From assembly GCA_028280445.1 (NCBI GenBank), contig JANQLU010000098.1, positions 62,001 through 126,000 of the forward strand: 64,000 nt of DNA, in the 5' to 3' direction. The notes under the pieces were generated by a model, which worked only from the letters and a program-made list of their open reading frames with translations, searched no databases and had not been told where the DNA came from. Source of the stretch: Pirellulaceae bacterium (lineage in GTDB: Bacteria > Planctomycetota > Planctomycetia > Pirellulales > Pirellulaceae). Both the position numbers and the translations under genes were made by a program. Every line of letters starts with the position of its first letter. Position 1 is the first letter of the stretch. Below are positions 17,708 through 28,442 of the stretch, one piece after another.

Positions 17708-18334
17708 ATGGCAGAACAAGAAATACAACACGCAACGGTTTTTGACACAGACCGGCAATATCTTGGCGATATTTACGCCAAAAGCTTGCTTGCGGTCAGT
17801 CAGGAATCGGGAAACATGGATCAAGTTCTCGAGGAACTCGATTCGTTTGCCAGTGCAATTTCGAAACTCGACAATGTTCGCCAAACGTTGGAGTCGCCTC
17901 GCGTTCCAACGCCGCACAAAGTTGAATTGATTGACAAAATTGCCAATTCGGCGGGTTGCTCGGACGTGTTCAAACGTTTCCTAAAAGTCGTTGTTGAAAA
18001 AGAACGTTTTGATTGCTTGTCGGCCATTCGGCACAGTGCTCAACGAATGCACAACGAAATGTCGGGCAAGCTGGAGGCCAACGTTGTGACCGCCGAAGCG
18101 ATCGACGATGGTCTGAAATCGAAAATCGCGAGTCAGTTGTCATCGCATTTTGGCAAAGATGTCATGGTCACCGCCAGCGTCGATCCGTCGATCATCGGTG
18201 GCATGGTTGTTCGCGTTGGCGATACCGTGTTTGACTCGAGCGTCGCCAATGAACTCAGTCGCGTCCGGCATCGGGCCATCGACCGCGCAGGTCAGGAAAT
18301 CCGCAAATCACTTGACCGATTTGCACAGGAATAA
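17708..18334 (+). CDS. atpH: ATP synthase subunit delta (OSCP)
   Basis: 208 residues, slightly long for the family (about 175-185). The helical N-domain (YLGDIYAKSLLAVSQESGNMDQVLEELDSF) and C-terminal beta region with the family signature (VTASVDPSIIGGMVVRVGDTVFDSSVANELSRVR) are both present. It caps the F1 head and joins it to subunit b. It is in the expected place between atpF and atpA. Confidence 0.95.
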   Translation: MAEQEIQHATVFDTDRQYLGDIYAKSLLAVSQESGNMDQVLEELDSFASAISKLDNVRQTLESPRVPTPHKVELIDKIANSAGCSDVFKRFLKVVVEKERFDCLSAIRHSAQRMHNEMSGKLEANVVTAEAIDDGLKSKIASQLSSHFGKDVMVTASVDPSIIGGMVVRVGDTVFDSSVANELSRVRHRAIDRAGQEIRKSLDRFAQE

Positions 18335-18390
18335 CTCCACATTTTTTAATCCATTTCGAAAACAACAAACAAAAATAAACGAGGAATTCC

Positions 18391-19923
18391 ATGAAATTCA
18401 GTGCTGACGAAATCGCTTCGGTCATCCAAGAGGAGATCAAGCAGTACGACAGCCAAATCGACGTTCGCGAAGTCGGTACCGTCCTCGAAGTCGGCGATGG
18501 TATCGCACGTGTTCACGGTTTGACAGGTGTTGCAGCGGGTGAGATGGTCGAATTCCCTGGCGGAATTCGCGGACTTGCGTTTAACCTCGAAGAAAACTCC
18601 GTCGGGGTGATCATCCTCGGTGATTTTTTGAAAATCAACGAAGGTGACGAAGTCAAAGCACTCAACCAGCTGTTAAGTGTTCCAGTCGGACCTGCCGTGG
18701 TCGGACGAGTCATCGACCCGCTCGGTAATCCACTTGATGGCAAAGGGCCCATTAGCTCCAACGAAACCCGACCCGTCGAAGTCATCGCTCCAGGCGTTGC
18801 CGAACGTAAAGGGGTTCACGAACCGATGCAAACGGGGATCAAAGCGGTCGACGCGATGACACCGGTTGGTCGTGGACAACGTGAGTTGGTCATTGGCGAC
18901 CGGAAAACCGGCAAGACGGCGATTTGCATCGATGCGATCATCAACCAAAAAGAAACCGGCGTAAAATGTTTTTACGTTGCGGTCGGCCAAAAAGACTCCA
19001 GCGTTGCCGGTGTGATCAAAATCCTTGAAGAAAATGGAGCGATGGATTACACGACGGTCATCGTCGCCGGCGCCAGCGCCCCTGCCCCTCTCCAATACAT
19101 CGGTCCGTACGCCGGTACATCGATGGCCGAATACTTTATGTGGAAAGGTGAACATTGCCTGATCGTTTATGACGATTTGTCCAAACAAGCCAACGCCTAT
19201 CGCGAACTTTCACTGCTCATGCGTCGTCCGCCCGGACGCGAAGCGTTTCCTGGGGACGTTTTCTACTGCCACAGCCGACTGTTGGAACGTTCTTGCAAAC
19301 TCAATGATGAGTTGGGGGCCGGTTCGATCACCTCATTGCCGATTATCGAAACACTCGAAGGTGAGGTATCCGCCTATATTCCAACCAATGTGATTTCCAT
19401 CACCGACGGTCAAATCTATTTGCAACCGGATTTGTTTTTTGCCGGTGTTCGTCCCGCGATGAACGCAGGTATTTCGGTTTCTCGCGTGGGTGGTGACGCC
19501 CAAGTGAAAGCGATGAAAAACGTCGCCGGTGGTTTGCGTTTGACCTTGGCTGCGTTCCGTGAGTTGGAAGCGTTTGCCCAACTCGGTACGGATTTGGACG
19601 CAGAAACTCAAAAAAACCTCGATCGTGGTTACCGCATGGTTGAGTTGCTCAAACAAGGCCAATACAAACCGTTGGCGGTCGTCGATCAGATTATGCTGAT
19701 TTACGCCGGTAACGAAGGGTTCCTCGACGAAGTTCCTGTGAAAAATATTTCGCAATGGGAAGAAGAATTCCTTACATTTATTCATGACAAGAAATCCGAC
19801 GTTCTTCAGGTCCTGGGTGACAACCTGAACGATGGAAAGGCCATGAAGAGCGAGGAACATGAAACAACTCAGGCTGTACGCGCAGCCATCGAAGAGTTTA
19901 ATCGATCCTTCAAACCTCACTAA
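18391..19923 (+). CDS. atpA: ATP synthase subunit alpha
   Basis: 510 residues, the usual length. The Walker A-like loop GDRKTGKTA lies near residue 170. The family signature ([17 protein letters not shown]) and the Arg finger region in this segment are intact. It forms the non-catalytic nucleotide sites of F1. The ribosome site GAGGAATTCC precedes the ATG. An unusual gene (DUF4870) follows before atpG. Confidence 0.98.
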   Translation: MKFSADEIASVIQEEIKQYDSQIDVREVGTVLEVGDGIARVHGLTGVAAGEMVEFPGGIRGLAFNLEENSVGVIILGDFLKINEGDEVKALNQLLSVPVGPAVVGRVIDPLGNPLDGKGPISSNETRPVEVIAPGVAERKGVHEPMQTGIKAVDAMTPVGRGQRELVIGDRKTGKTAICIDAIINQKETGVKCFYVAVGQKDSSVAGVIKILEENGAMDYTTVIVAGASAPAPLQYIGPYAGTSMAEYFMWKGEHCLIVYDDLSKQANAYRELSLLMRRPPGREAFPGDVFYCHSRLLERSCKLNDELGAGSITSLPIIETLEGEVSAYIPTNVISITDGQIYLQPDLFFAGVRPAMNAGISVSRVGGDAQVKAMKNVAGGLRLTLAAFRELEAFAQLGTDLDAETQKNLDRGYRMVELLKQGQYKPLAVVDQIMLIYAGNEGFLDEVPVKNISQWEEEFLTFIHDKKSDVLQVLGDNLNDGKAMKSEEHETTQAVRAAIEEFNRSFKPH

Positions 19924-19941
19924 ACGCAAGGGACGAATGGG

Positions 19942-20388
19942 ATGAACACCGAAAACCAACCACAACCGGACCCGGATCCAGCACCTGCACCGGAAGCACC
20001 CCAACCAACTCAACCGGAGAAACCAGTCGAGTTCGGGGAGTTACCCGATAGCGCCAAGCAAAATGCAATGCTATGCCACTTGCTGGGTGCGTTGGTTAGT
20101 GTGATTGGTGCCTTGGTGATGTGGTTGGTTAAAAAAGATGAGCATCCATTTATTGACGACCAGGGAAAAGAAGCCACCAATTTTCAAATTACGATCGTGA
20201 TTGCCTACCTGGCGCTGTCGTTTATTGGCACAGTTCTGGCGTTTATTTCCTGTGGAATTTTATTTTTCGCTCCGTTGCTGGGTTTCGTCCCGTGGCCCAT
20301 CCAGATCATTTTTGGAATTATCGGTGCGATGAAAGCCAAAGAAGGCGAAGCGTATCGTTATCCATTTGCACTTAGACTCATTAAATAG
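19942..20388 (+). CDS. DUF4870-like membrane protein inside the ATP synthase operon
   Basis: 148 residues. A Pro/Gln/Glu-rich N-terminus of about 35 residues, then DUF4870/Tic20-like features: SAKQNAMLCHLLGAL, WLVKKDEHPFIDDQGKEATNFQI, and three hydrophobic helices, ending in a short conserved-looking YRYPFALRLIK. Function is unknown for the family. It sits 18 bp after atpA and 11 bp before atpG, so it must be on the same transcript. It may be an assembly or membrane-stability partner of the enzyme, or simply an insertion (inference). The start shares the residues MNTENQ with the DUF418 protein at the left edge. Confidence 0.8.
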   Translation: MNTENQPQPDPDPAPAPEAPQPTQPEKPVEFGELPDSAKQNAMLCHLLGALVSVIGALVMWLVKKDEHPFIDDQGKEATNFQITIVIAYLALSFIGTVLAFISCGILFFAPLLGFVPWPIQIIFGIIGAMKAKEGEAYRYPFALRLIK

Positions 20389-20399
20389 TTAATAAAACC

Positions 20400-21293
20400 A
20401 TGGCCAACGCCAGAGCACTTGATAAACGACGCAAATCCATCCGCAATATCAAAAAAATTACGCGGACGATGGAATTGATTGCGACCGCGCGATTCAAAAA
20501 AGCAATGGATCGCGCTACCGCAGCGTCGGACTATACCAGCCGAATTTCAAAAGTCGTGGCGGACTTGGCCAATGCCGGTCTCGAAGTTTCTCATCCGTTG
20601 CTCGATGCACGTGAAGAAACAAACAACGTCAAACTCCTGGTGCTGTCCGCCAACCGCGGACTGTGCGGGGGTTACAACGGAAATGTGATTCGCCTGGCGG
20701 CGCGACGCCTCGAAGAAATCAAGGCGGAAAACGCTGGTGTTCAAATCGAGGTTTCCGGCAAACGCGGGATCTCCGGATTCAAATTTCGAAAAATCGACGT
20801 CGACAAAGGCTATCTGCAATTCGAAGACCAACCGGCTTACGAAGAAGTCGAAGCCATTGCCGACGATTATTTGAAACAGTATGTCGGCGGCGAGTTTGAT
20901 CGACTGGATGTGGTTTACACCAAATTCGTCACCAGTTCTCGACAGACCGCGACCATCGAAACATTGCTTCCATTGGGTTCGCTCGATTTGGGCGAAGCCG
21001 CTGAGGAAACTGCCAAAAAATCGGATCAGCAAAGCCTCTACGAGTTGCTTCCGTCGGCCGAGAGTATTCTCGAAGAAGTCGTTCCAACCAGTTTCAAGGT
21101 CAAACTGTTCAAGTGCTTTTTGGACGCCGCCGTCAGCGAGCAAATTGCCCGCATGGTCGCCATGAAAAGCGCCACAGAAAACGCGGAAGACATGATCAAA
21201 AGTCTGTCTCAAACTTATAACCGGGCCCGACAATCGCAAATCACCGGCGAGATCATGGAAATCATCGGTGGTGTCGAGGCACTCGAATCGTAA
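20400..21293 (+). CDS. atpG: ATP synthase subunit gamma
   Basis: 297 residues. The N-terminal coiled-coil helix (RRKSIRNIKKITRTMELIATARFKKA), the central Rossmann-like part (LLVLSANRGLCGGYNGNVIRLA) and the C-terminal helix with the family signature (ATENAEDMIKSLSQTYNRARQSQITGEIMEIIGGVEAL) are complete. It is the rotating central stalk of F1. The start is the ATG at 20400. Confidence 0.97.
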   Translation: MANARALDKRRKSIRNIKKITRTMELIATARFKKAMDRATAASDYTSRISKVVADLANAGLEVSHPLLDAREETNNVKLLVLSANRGLCGGYNGNVIRLAARRLEEIKAENAGVQIEVSGKRGISGFKFRKIDVDKGYLQFEDQPAYEEVEAIADDYLKQYVGGEFDRLDVVYTKFVTSSRQTATIETLLPLGSLDLGEAAEETAKKSDQQSLYELLPSAESILEEVVPTSFKVKLFKCFLDAAVSEQIARMVAMKSATENAEDMIKSLSQTYNRARQSQITGEIMEIIGGVEALES

Positions 21294-21338
21294 AACACCA
21301 ACGCAAGAAACAAATAAAACAAACAACGAAATTAGTGA

Positions 21339-22796
<1,458 letters not shown>

Positions 22797-22829
22797 GTCG
22801 CGTCACGGACACGGATAAAGGAAATCACG

Positions 22830-23213
22830 ATGCAAGTAGTTGTTGTCACTCCCGAAAAAACGGCACTCGACGAGACCGCCGATTCCGTGGTGTTGCCGTT
22901 GTTTGACGGTTCGTACGGCATCCTGAATGATCACGCACCGATGATTGGCCGCCTCGGATTTGGAGAACTCAAAATTCAATCCAGCAGTCGACAAGATCGC
23001 TATTACGTCGATGGCGGTTTCGTTCAGGTCGCAGACAACATCGTATCCGTTTTGACTGGACGGGCCATTCCCGTCAACGATATCGATGTCAAAGCCGCCG
23101 AAACCGCTTTGGCCGAAGCCGAAAAAATGGAAGCCGGAACGGCAGAGTTAGCAGAATTGCGCCAACGCTCGATCTCGCAAGCCAAAGCTCAAATCAAACT
23201 TGGCCGCGGCTAA
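22830..23213 (+). CDS. atpC: ATP synthase subunit epsilon
   Basis: 127 residues. The N-terminal beta sandwich (VVTPEKTALDETADSVVLPLFDGSYGILNDHAPMIGRLGFGELKI) and the C-terminal helical pair (ETALAEAEKMEAGTAELAELRQRSISQAKAQIKL), which can inhibit ATP hydrolysis, are both present. AAGGAAAT precedes the ATG. It is the last gene of the operon; no clear intrinsic terminator follows. Confidence 0.95.
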   Translation: MQVVVVTPEKTALDETADSVVLPLFDGSYGILNDHAPMIGRLGFGELKIQSSSRQDRYYVDGGFVQVADNIVSVLTGRAIPVNDIDVKAAETALAEAEKMEAGTAELAELRQRSISQAKAQIKLGRG

Positions 23214-23604
23214 AGTACATTTTTTGAGGTCATCAAGGCCGAGGCGCATAACGCTTGCCGTAAATCCAGTAACACTTCGGTTGAATACGACTGGTATTGG
23301 CGGCGCCGGCTTTGCCAGCGCATTGATCCCAACTCACCGTTTCATTTGTGCCATTCATGGCAGCTGATGATCCGGACATGCGGTACTCTATGACTCAATA
23401 TCAGTGTTCAATTAATTTTGCTTTGGTGTGACGAGAAAATAACCATCCAGATTTTCGGCAAAACCGAACGTCCATGTGTTATAATATGGATACCTGTCAG
23501 AAATCACATCTAAAAACGAATAGAACATCACGTTTCATTTTCGTTTTTCCCATCATCCCAACATCCCATCAACTGGCTCGACCTGAGCTAATCCAAAAGA
23601 ACCA

Positions 23605-23781
23605 ATGCGAAAATATCTGCTTTGGGGCGGCGCCCCAATTCTGTTTGTTTCTGCGCTTTTAGAACGTGTAAATGCCCAAGCTGGCAACACGCAAACACAG
23701 CAGAAAATCGATGAAACACACCGTGTTTCCCAGCTTTTAACCGCTTGCTGCGGCCCAACCAATGCAACTGAGTTGCGCTAG
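23605..23781 (+). CDS. Candidate 58-residue exported peptide
   Basis: From ATG at 23605 to TAG at 23779-23781. The N-terminus has a basic start and a hydrophobic run (MRKYLLWGGAPILFVSALL) ending in a possible signal cleavage site (VNAQA). The mature part is Gln/Thr-rich with a Cys-Cys pair near the end. The ribosome site is weak. No homologue is recognised. It could be a chance frame; the signal-like start and the strong downstream terminator are what support it. Confidence 0.3.
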   Translation: MRKYLLWGGAPILFVSALLERVNAQAGNTQTQQKIDETHRVSQLLTACCGPTNATELR

Positions 23782-23830
23782 TCGGATTGGCAAGCCCCAT
23801 TTCTTTTTCTAGCTGAAAAGGACTTAAAAA

Positions 23831-23971
23831 TTGATCGAGTCGATCGTACTGATTCTCATCGGTATTGCCGGCATTTGGTTTCCACTTTACATGGCTTTGG
23901 GAAACTGTATTGCCGTTTCAGTTTATGCATTTCTACGTCTGATATTTCATTTACAACAAAAAAACCGCTAA
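23831..23971 (+). CDS. Candidate 46-residue single-pass membrane peptide
   Basis: From TTG at 23831, preceded by AAAAGGACTT, to TAA at 23969-23971. It is hydrophobic through most of its length (ESIVLILIGIAGIWFPLYMA, then VSVYAFLRLIF) with a polar tail LQQKNR. Size and composition fit a small membrane protein. It is 49 bp after the 58-residue candidate on the same strand. Not recognised; may be spurious. Confidence 0.3.
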   Translation: MIESIVLILIGIAGIWFPLYMALGNCIAVSVYAFLRLIFHLQQKNR

Positions 23972-24261
23972 GATTTTTTGCAGAGAGTGAAAAACTAAAA
24001 GGACACGGAATTTCAACGCCAGCTTTTAGTCCACATTACAGACTCCAAGCCACGTAATGGCTGCTCGTTTAAGTAGCCGTGTTGAGTCGATTTGGAATTT
24101 GCATGGTTCTCGTGCGCCCGGAAAAACCTGGTTTGTTGACAAAGGGTTTCGGCGTCAAAAACTGGAAAAAATAAGCTGCGGTCCATCAAACTCAAAGAAA
24201 ATCTCAAAAAAATCGGTGCATGCTCGCAGCTCTCCGATTCCCTTTGTTTCGTTTATGAAAA

Positions 24262-24300
24262 AAAGGACTTCATTAATTGCTGATGAAGTCCTTTATTTTT
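24262..24300 (+). terminator. Strong Rho-independent terminator
   Basis: A perfect 12-base stem AAAGGACTTCAT/ATGAAGTCCTTT with a 9-base loop, followed by ATTTTTT. On the other strand an A-rich flank gives TTTTTT too, so it may work in both directions. No long gene ends near it, which implies a transcript through the 23.2-24.2 kb stretch or from the left. Confidence 0.85.
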
Positions 24301-24374
24301 TATTTGAGCTGTGACTCATCGGAAACATCATTCGTTTTCATTGAATATGTGTTGATGTTTCAACTGGGCAAATC

Positions 24375-24434
24375 TTGACAACGCGCAAGGATAGCGCGTT
24401 AGTGCAGGTTAAAATGGGAATTGTTAAAATGGGA
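24375..24434 (+). promoter_or_regulatory. Possible control region of the esterase gene
   Basis: TTGACA (24375-24380) is followed at once by the inverted repeat AACGCGC-N7-GCGCGTT (24380-24400). Then come two direct copies of GTTAAAATGGGA (24408-24419 and 24423-24434) with a 15-base period. The layout suggests a promoter with operators, but no good -10 box is seen at the right distance. Confidence 0.35.
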
Positions 24435-24507
24435 TCGTTGTTGTTTGCTCAACATTCCAAAAGAATCAATTGACTCGATGCCTTCAAATACCAAGTGAGA
24501 AATCCAA

Positions 24508-25566
24508 ATGCAATCAAAATTTAACGTCTTGATGATGTGCGTTGTTGTTTCGTCGATGTTGTTATTGTCTGAAACCGTCGCCAACGAAACAGTCAAAGTA
24601 TACATCCTGGCAGGGCAATCCAATATGGAAGGTAAAGCGCCTAATGCTTTGTTCGATCATCAGGCAAAGGATCCCAAGACCAAAGAAATTTTTGCGCATC
24701 TTCGCAGCGGGTCGAAATGGACCGTACATGACGATGTTTTTATCAAGTATCTGAAGCGCCACGGAAAACTTACACTTGGCTATGGCTCACGCAACCGCAC
24801 TGGGGCCGAGCTTGAGTTTGGGTATGTCATGGGAAAACATCACAAGGAACCGGTACTAATCATCAAGACCGCGTGGGGCGGACACTCGCTGTACAAACTG
24901 TTTCGTTCACCATCGAATCCCCGATCACCAGAGCTACTCAAAGAAGAACTCGCCAAAGCGATTGAGCGAACCAAAAAAAGTAATGAGAAACACAAACGGA
25001 ATCAACCATTGCCAACGATGGAAAGCATTAAAGAACAATATGGCCGCTCATACCGCAACATGATGGCGGAGATCAAAGATACATTCGAAAACTATGAGAC
25101 TTTGTTTCCGGAACTCAAAGGCAAAAAACTCGAGGTGGCGGGCTTCTTTTGGTTTCAAGGCTGGAATGACCAATACAATGGAGCCGAAAAAGAATATGAA
25201 CACAATCTGAAACACTTCATCAAAGATGTACGAAAAGACTTGAAATCGCCAAAGCTGCCTTTTGTTACGGCAATGATGGGACAGCACGGTTCGAAAGCGC
25301 CTCCAAAAGGCTCGCCACGAGAAATCATTAACAAAGCACAAAAGGCGATGGAGAGCATTCCCGAATTCAAAGGCAATGTTAAAGCGGTTGCGACCGACGT
25401 CCTGGTGGACAAAGCTGCCGAAAAACTCTATCCCAAATGGAGACAAAATTTCGAACAATGGAAACTAACAGGGGGCGATCATGCGTACCACTATCTGGGA
25501 AGCGCGATCTGGTTCACGAGAATTGGCAAAGCCTGCGCTGAAGCAATGATCGAATTGCAAAAATAG
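24508..25566 (+). CDS. Secreted carbohydrate esterase (sialate O-acetylesterase-like, SGNH fold)
   Basis: 352 residues with a signal peptide (about 26 residues, ending ETVANE). The SGNH/DUF303 family landmarks are GQSNMEGK (nucleophile Ser near residue 38), KTAWGGHSLYK, FFWFQGWND and the terminal catalytic pair in GGDHAYHYLGSA. Such enzymes remove acetyl groups from sugars and in planctomycetes often accompany sulfated or acetylated polysaccharide breakdown (established for the family). No sulfatase or PUL-type genes are next to it here, so its substrate is open. It is bounded by terminators on both sides, so it is probably a single-gene unit. Confidence 0.85.
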   Translation: MQSKFNVLMMCVVVSSMLLLSETVANETVKVYILAGQSNMEGKAPNALFDHQAKDPKTKEIFAHLRSGSKWTVHDDVFIKYLKRHGKLTLGYGSRNRTGAELEFGYVMGKHHKEPVLIIKTAWGGHSLYKLFRSPSNPRSPELLKEELAKAIERTKKSNEKHKRNQPLPTMESIKEQYGRSYRNMMAEIKDTFENYETLFPELKGKKLEVAGFFWFQGWNDQYNGAEKEYEHNLKHFIKDVRKDLKSPKLPFVTAMMGQHGSKAPPKGSPREIINKAQKAMESIPEFKGNVKAVATDVLVDKAAEKLYPKWRQNFEQWKLTGGDHAYHYLGSAIWFTRIGKACAEAMIELQK

Positions 25567-25601
25567 TGACCACCGTCATCGTTCGCTGACGAATTCCGTT
25601 C

Positions 25602-25626
25602 AAGGGGGCTAATGCCCCCTTTTGTT
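25602..25626 (+). terminator. Rho-independent terminator of the esterase gene
   Basis: Stem AAGGGGGC/GCCCCCTT with TAAT loop, followed by TTGTTTG. It starts 36 bases after the esterase stop. Confidence 0.8.
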
Positions 25627-25752
25627 TGCTGCCGTGTCGAATCTTTGTCGCAACCGTCTAGTTCAACACCTGAATTGCAGATTGGCTTTGCTGCACATTG
25701 TCGAATTCGGTAATTTGGGGGTAGTCATTGCCCGCAATTAGATGTGTAGCTC

Positions 25753-28263
25753 GTGAATTCCAATTCGACATCCGTAACAGCCGCTGATCGTATTCAACGA
25801 ATACTTGGTCGTTGGTTGCCGCATGTTCTGATCATTGGTGTTCATTTGATCTTGTTTGGTTCGATGGCGACCGGACACCGAGCACCTGGGTTTCGTGATT
25901 CGGCTTTTTTGTACTATCCGTTGTTCAAATGGATTGATCGACAAACCGAAAATGAGGGGTTGCCCCGCTGGAATCCTTATGAGGACTACGGTGTGCCGGT
26001 TATCGAAAACACGACCACGAGTGTTTTTTATCCCGGCAAAGCCATTTTTTTGTTACGTGCACTGCCCTACCCTTCGCGGTTTGGAATCTATTTGTTGTTC
26101 CATTCATTGCTGGCAGCCTACGGCGCTTTTTGGTGTGCATCCGTTTTACGGGCCAATCGTTATGGGGCAACGCTGGCAGCGATCGCTTATTCGATGAGCG
26201 GCGCCGTTTTGTTTCAAGCTTGCAATATCGTTTTTTTGATTGGCGCCGCTTGGCTGCCCTGGTCCTTGGGCTGTTGGTGGTTGTTATTTGCCGAGAAAAA
26301 CAAATCCGTGCTCCCTTGGACTGCTTTGCCGCTGGCAATGATGGTTCTGGGCGGCGATCCACAAATGGCCTATCACAGTGCGCTGATTGGCTTTTTTTTG
26401 CTACTGTTGGTCTCTCTGAAACGATGGAATCAACGAGATGCTACGCCGCGGTTTAAAAAACTGGCGACATACGGATTTCAGTACGTGGCAGTCGGGTTAC
26501 TGGCGGTTGGATTGTGTTCGATTCAGATGCTACCGTCGGCTTCGTTTTCAAAATACAGTGCTCGCGCTCGCCAACCTGGTGAGCCGGCTCGTTCGTTGTA
26601 TGAGATTTTTGAGACTCCCGATCAACATTTTGAGCCAACCAATCGTCAGCCTGTTGAATCTACGGGAACACATTTCCTCGCTCCGCCGCCACCGGAAACG
26701 CATCATTCGGATATTTATGATTTCAGCCAGCCACCGTGGTCGATGACACAACTGTTCTGGCCTAATAATACCGGGCGGTGGATGCCAAAATTGAAACGCT
26801 GGACTTTATTTCTGCCAGACGTTCCCAAGATTTGGACTCCATCGTTGTACCTCGGCATTATTCCATTTCTCTTAGCGATCTGCGGATTTCGATTGTGGGG
26901 CAAAAACATAACAAATGTTTGGCTTACCTGGATGACGATCTGGTTCACATTGGGTTCGATGGGGGTGTACGGGCTTGTTTGGTTGTTGCAATTTTGTCTG
27001 GGGCCACAGGCACTGGAGCAGACGCACGGAGCAGTCGGCGGCGTTTACTGGTTGATGGTTGTCGGATTGCCAAAGTACGTCGTCTTTCGCTATCCAGCTA
27101 AATTGTTTGTTGTGGCGACGTTGGGTTTGAGTTTATTAGCAAGCCGTCAATTCAACCCGCGATTTTTTAAGAGTAACTACCTAGTCCAATGGTCTGCGGT
27201 CATCGTTGCATTGCTGTCCGCGTTTGCGATGTACTACGTCCTGGCTCCATCGACGGGATTCTATGACGGCGTACTTTCAAAAATGGGTACGCATTTGACG
27301 CTCGGCCAATTTGATCGGGATGGATGTATCAGCGATATCATAACGGGGCTGATATCGACAACCATGATCCTGTTATTTTTAATTGGCGGGGTTTGGTTGG
27401 TTCGCACTTGCAGAGTTTCTCCGCGGCAACTGATTGTTAGCCTGATGCTGGTGACGGCGGTGGAGTTGATTTTGGCAAACGGTTGGCTGGTTTTAACCGT
27501 TGATAGCGACCGATTCGAACAACCGTCGCCGTTTGTACAAAAATATGAACAGGCCGTGGCTCGGTCTCACACAGACCAGGCGCCCTTCAGTCGCATTAAG
27601 CGGATGAATCGGGACGAAGGAATTCCTAAAAAATGGTCACAACCAGAAACGGATTCCGCCGACCGATTAGGAGAAATCATTCAATGGCAACGAAATTCGT
27701 TGTTTCCAAAATTCCATCTCGATCACGACATCCCGATAATTGGGTCGTTCAGCTCGGTGGAGTTTATGAATTTTGAAAATATCAAACACCGTCAATCACC
27801 TACGATCGCGAGCCATATCGTTGCCACCGATGATAATTTGCAGAACAACTGGAAATTCACAACATCGTCAAACAAGGTAACAGGTTGGGTCAAAACACAA
27901 CCGGAGAACATCCCCTATCGGTTCATCAAATTTTCGAATCATCAGATGGTGATTGAATTTAATCATCAACCTGCCGAAGTATTCATTTCAACAACTTGGT
28001 CGCCCGGATGGCGCGTTCATTGGCTCCAAAATTCGTCAAAGAAAAATTGGCAGACTACTGTCTCGCCTGATAAAACGATGATGTTGAAACTTGTTAATCA
28101 AGTCGAAATGGAAAACAACTTGCCGGTTCGATTGGTGCTCGAATATCGCCCTCAATACCTGACCCTTGGAATCTGGCTCACAGCTTTTAGCAGCATAGTG
28201 TTTTTGTTGCTGGTTGTTTTGCCGCTTGGCAAACGATGGCGGATGGGAGCCGCATCCGCGTAA
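25753..28263 (+). CDS. YfhO-like polytopic membrane protein
   Basis: 836 residues from GTG at 25753. About 10-12 hydrophobic helices fill the first 590 residues, followed by a soluble part of about 210 residues and a last membrane helix (LGIWLTAFSSIVFLLLVVLPLG). The N-terminal segment HRAPGFRDSAFLYYPLFKWID and the loop LPRWNPYEDYGVPVIENTTT resemble the first extracytoplasmic loop of YfhO/GT-C type glycosyltransferases, where Asp residues bind metal and lipid-linked sugar. In Gram-positives YfhO glycosylates lipoteichoic acid; here a role in glycosylating envelope polymers is likely but not shown. Monocistronic between a terminator and a REP-like repeat. Confidence 0.7.
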   Translation: MNSNSTSVTAADRIQRILGRWLPHVLIIGVHLILFGSMATGHRAPGFRDSAFLYYPLFKWIDRQTENEGLPRWNPYEDYGVPVIENTTTSVFYPGKAIFLLRALPYPSRFGIYLLFHSLLAAYGAFWCASVLRANRYGATLAAIAYSMSGAVLFQACNIVFLIGAAWLPWSLGCWWLLFAEKNKSVLPWTALPLAMMVLGGDPQMAYHSALIGFFLLLLVSLKRWNQRDATPRFKKLATYGFQYVAVGLLAVGLCSIQMLPSASFSKYSARARQPGEPARSLYEIFETPDQHFEPTNRQPVESTGTHFLAPPPPETHHSDIYDFSQPPWSMTQLFWPNNTGRWMPKLKRWTLFLPDVPKIWTPSLYLGIIPFLLAICGFRLWGKNITNVWLTWMTIWFTLGSMGVYGLVWLLQFCLGPQALEQTHGAVGGVYWLMVVGLPKYVVFRYPAKLFVVATLGLSLLASRQFNPRFFKSNYLVQWSAVIVALLSAFAMYYVLAPSTGFYDGVLSKMGTHLTLGQFDRDGCISDIITGLISTTMILLFLIGGVWLVRTCRVSPRQLIVSLMLVTAVELILANGWLVLTVDSDRFEQPSPFVQKYEQAVARSHTDQAPFSRIKRMNRDEGIPKKWSQPETDSADRLGEIIQWQRNSLFPKFHLDHDIPIIGSFSSVEFMNFENIKHRQSPTIASHIVATDDNLQNNWKFTTSSNKVTGWVKTQPENIPYRFIKFSNHQMVIEFNHQPAEVFISTTWSPGWRVHWLQNSSKKNWQTTVSPDKTMMLKLVNQVEMENNLPVRLVLEYRPQYLTLGIWLTAFSSIVFLLLVVLPLGKRWRMGAASA

Positions 28264-28305
28264 CCGGCTGCTATTTCAGATGACACCTGCGACAAACAGC
28301 GCTAT

Positions 28306-28422
28306 GTAGTGTTGAGTAAATGTGAGCGGCGAGGCGCTAGCCGCCGGTAAACCCTCAAGTACCGGCGGCTAGCGCCTTGCCGCTCAGCTCAAATTCACGG
28401 CGTTCCGATTAATCACCGCTGC
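28306..28422. repeat. REP/MITE-like element, copy 5
   Basis: The left end GTAGTGTTGAGTAAAT matches the terminal motif of the 59616-59752 element. The palindrome GAGCGGCGAGGCGCTAGCC (28322-28386) follows and then CAGCTCAAATTCAC, also shared. The right terminus (GATTAATCACCGCTGC) is degenerate. It lies between two convergent genes. Confidence 0.8.
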
Positions 28423-28442
28423 CTTGGTCTGAAGAAAAAAAG

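Larger units (their letters stand above)
23214..24507. other. Gene-poor stretch after the ATP synthase operon
   Basis: About 1.3 kb with no ORF of normal size. It contains two candidate small genes (23605-23781 and 23831-23971), a strong terminator at 24262-24300, and a possible regulatory region before the esterase gene. The rest (23214-23600) shows nothing I recognise. Confidence 0.6.

Noticed and set aside
24057-24314. 85-codon plus-strand frame
   Set aside because: It runs right through the strong terminator at 24262-24300 and ends in its T-run, which is not expected of a real gene.
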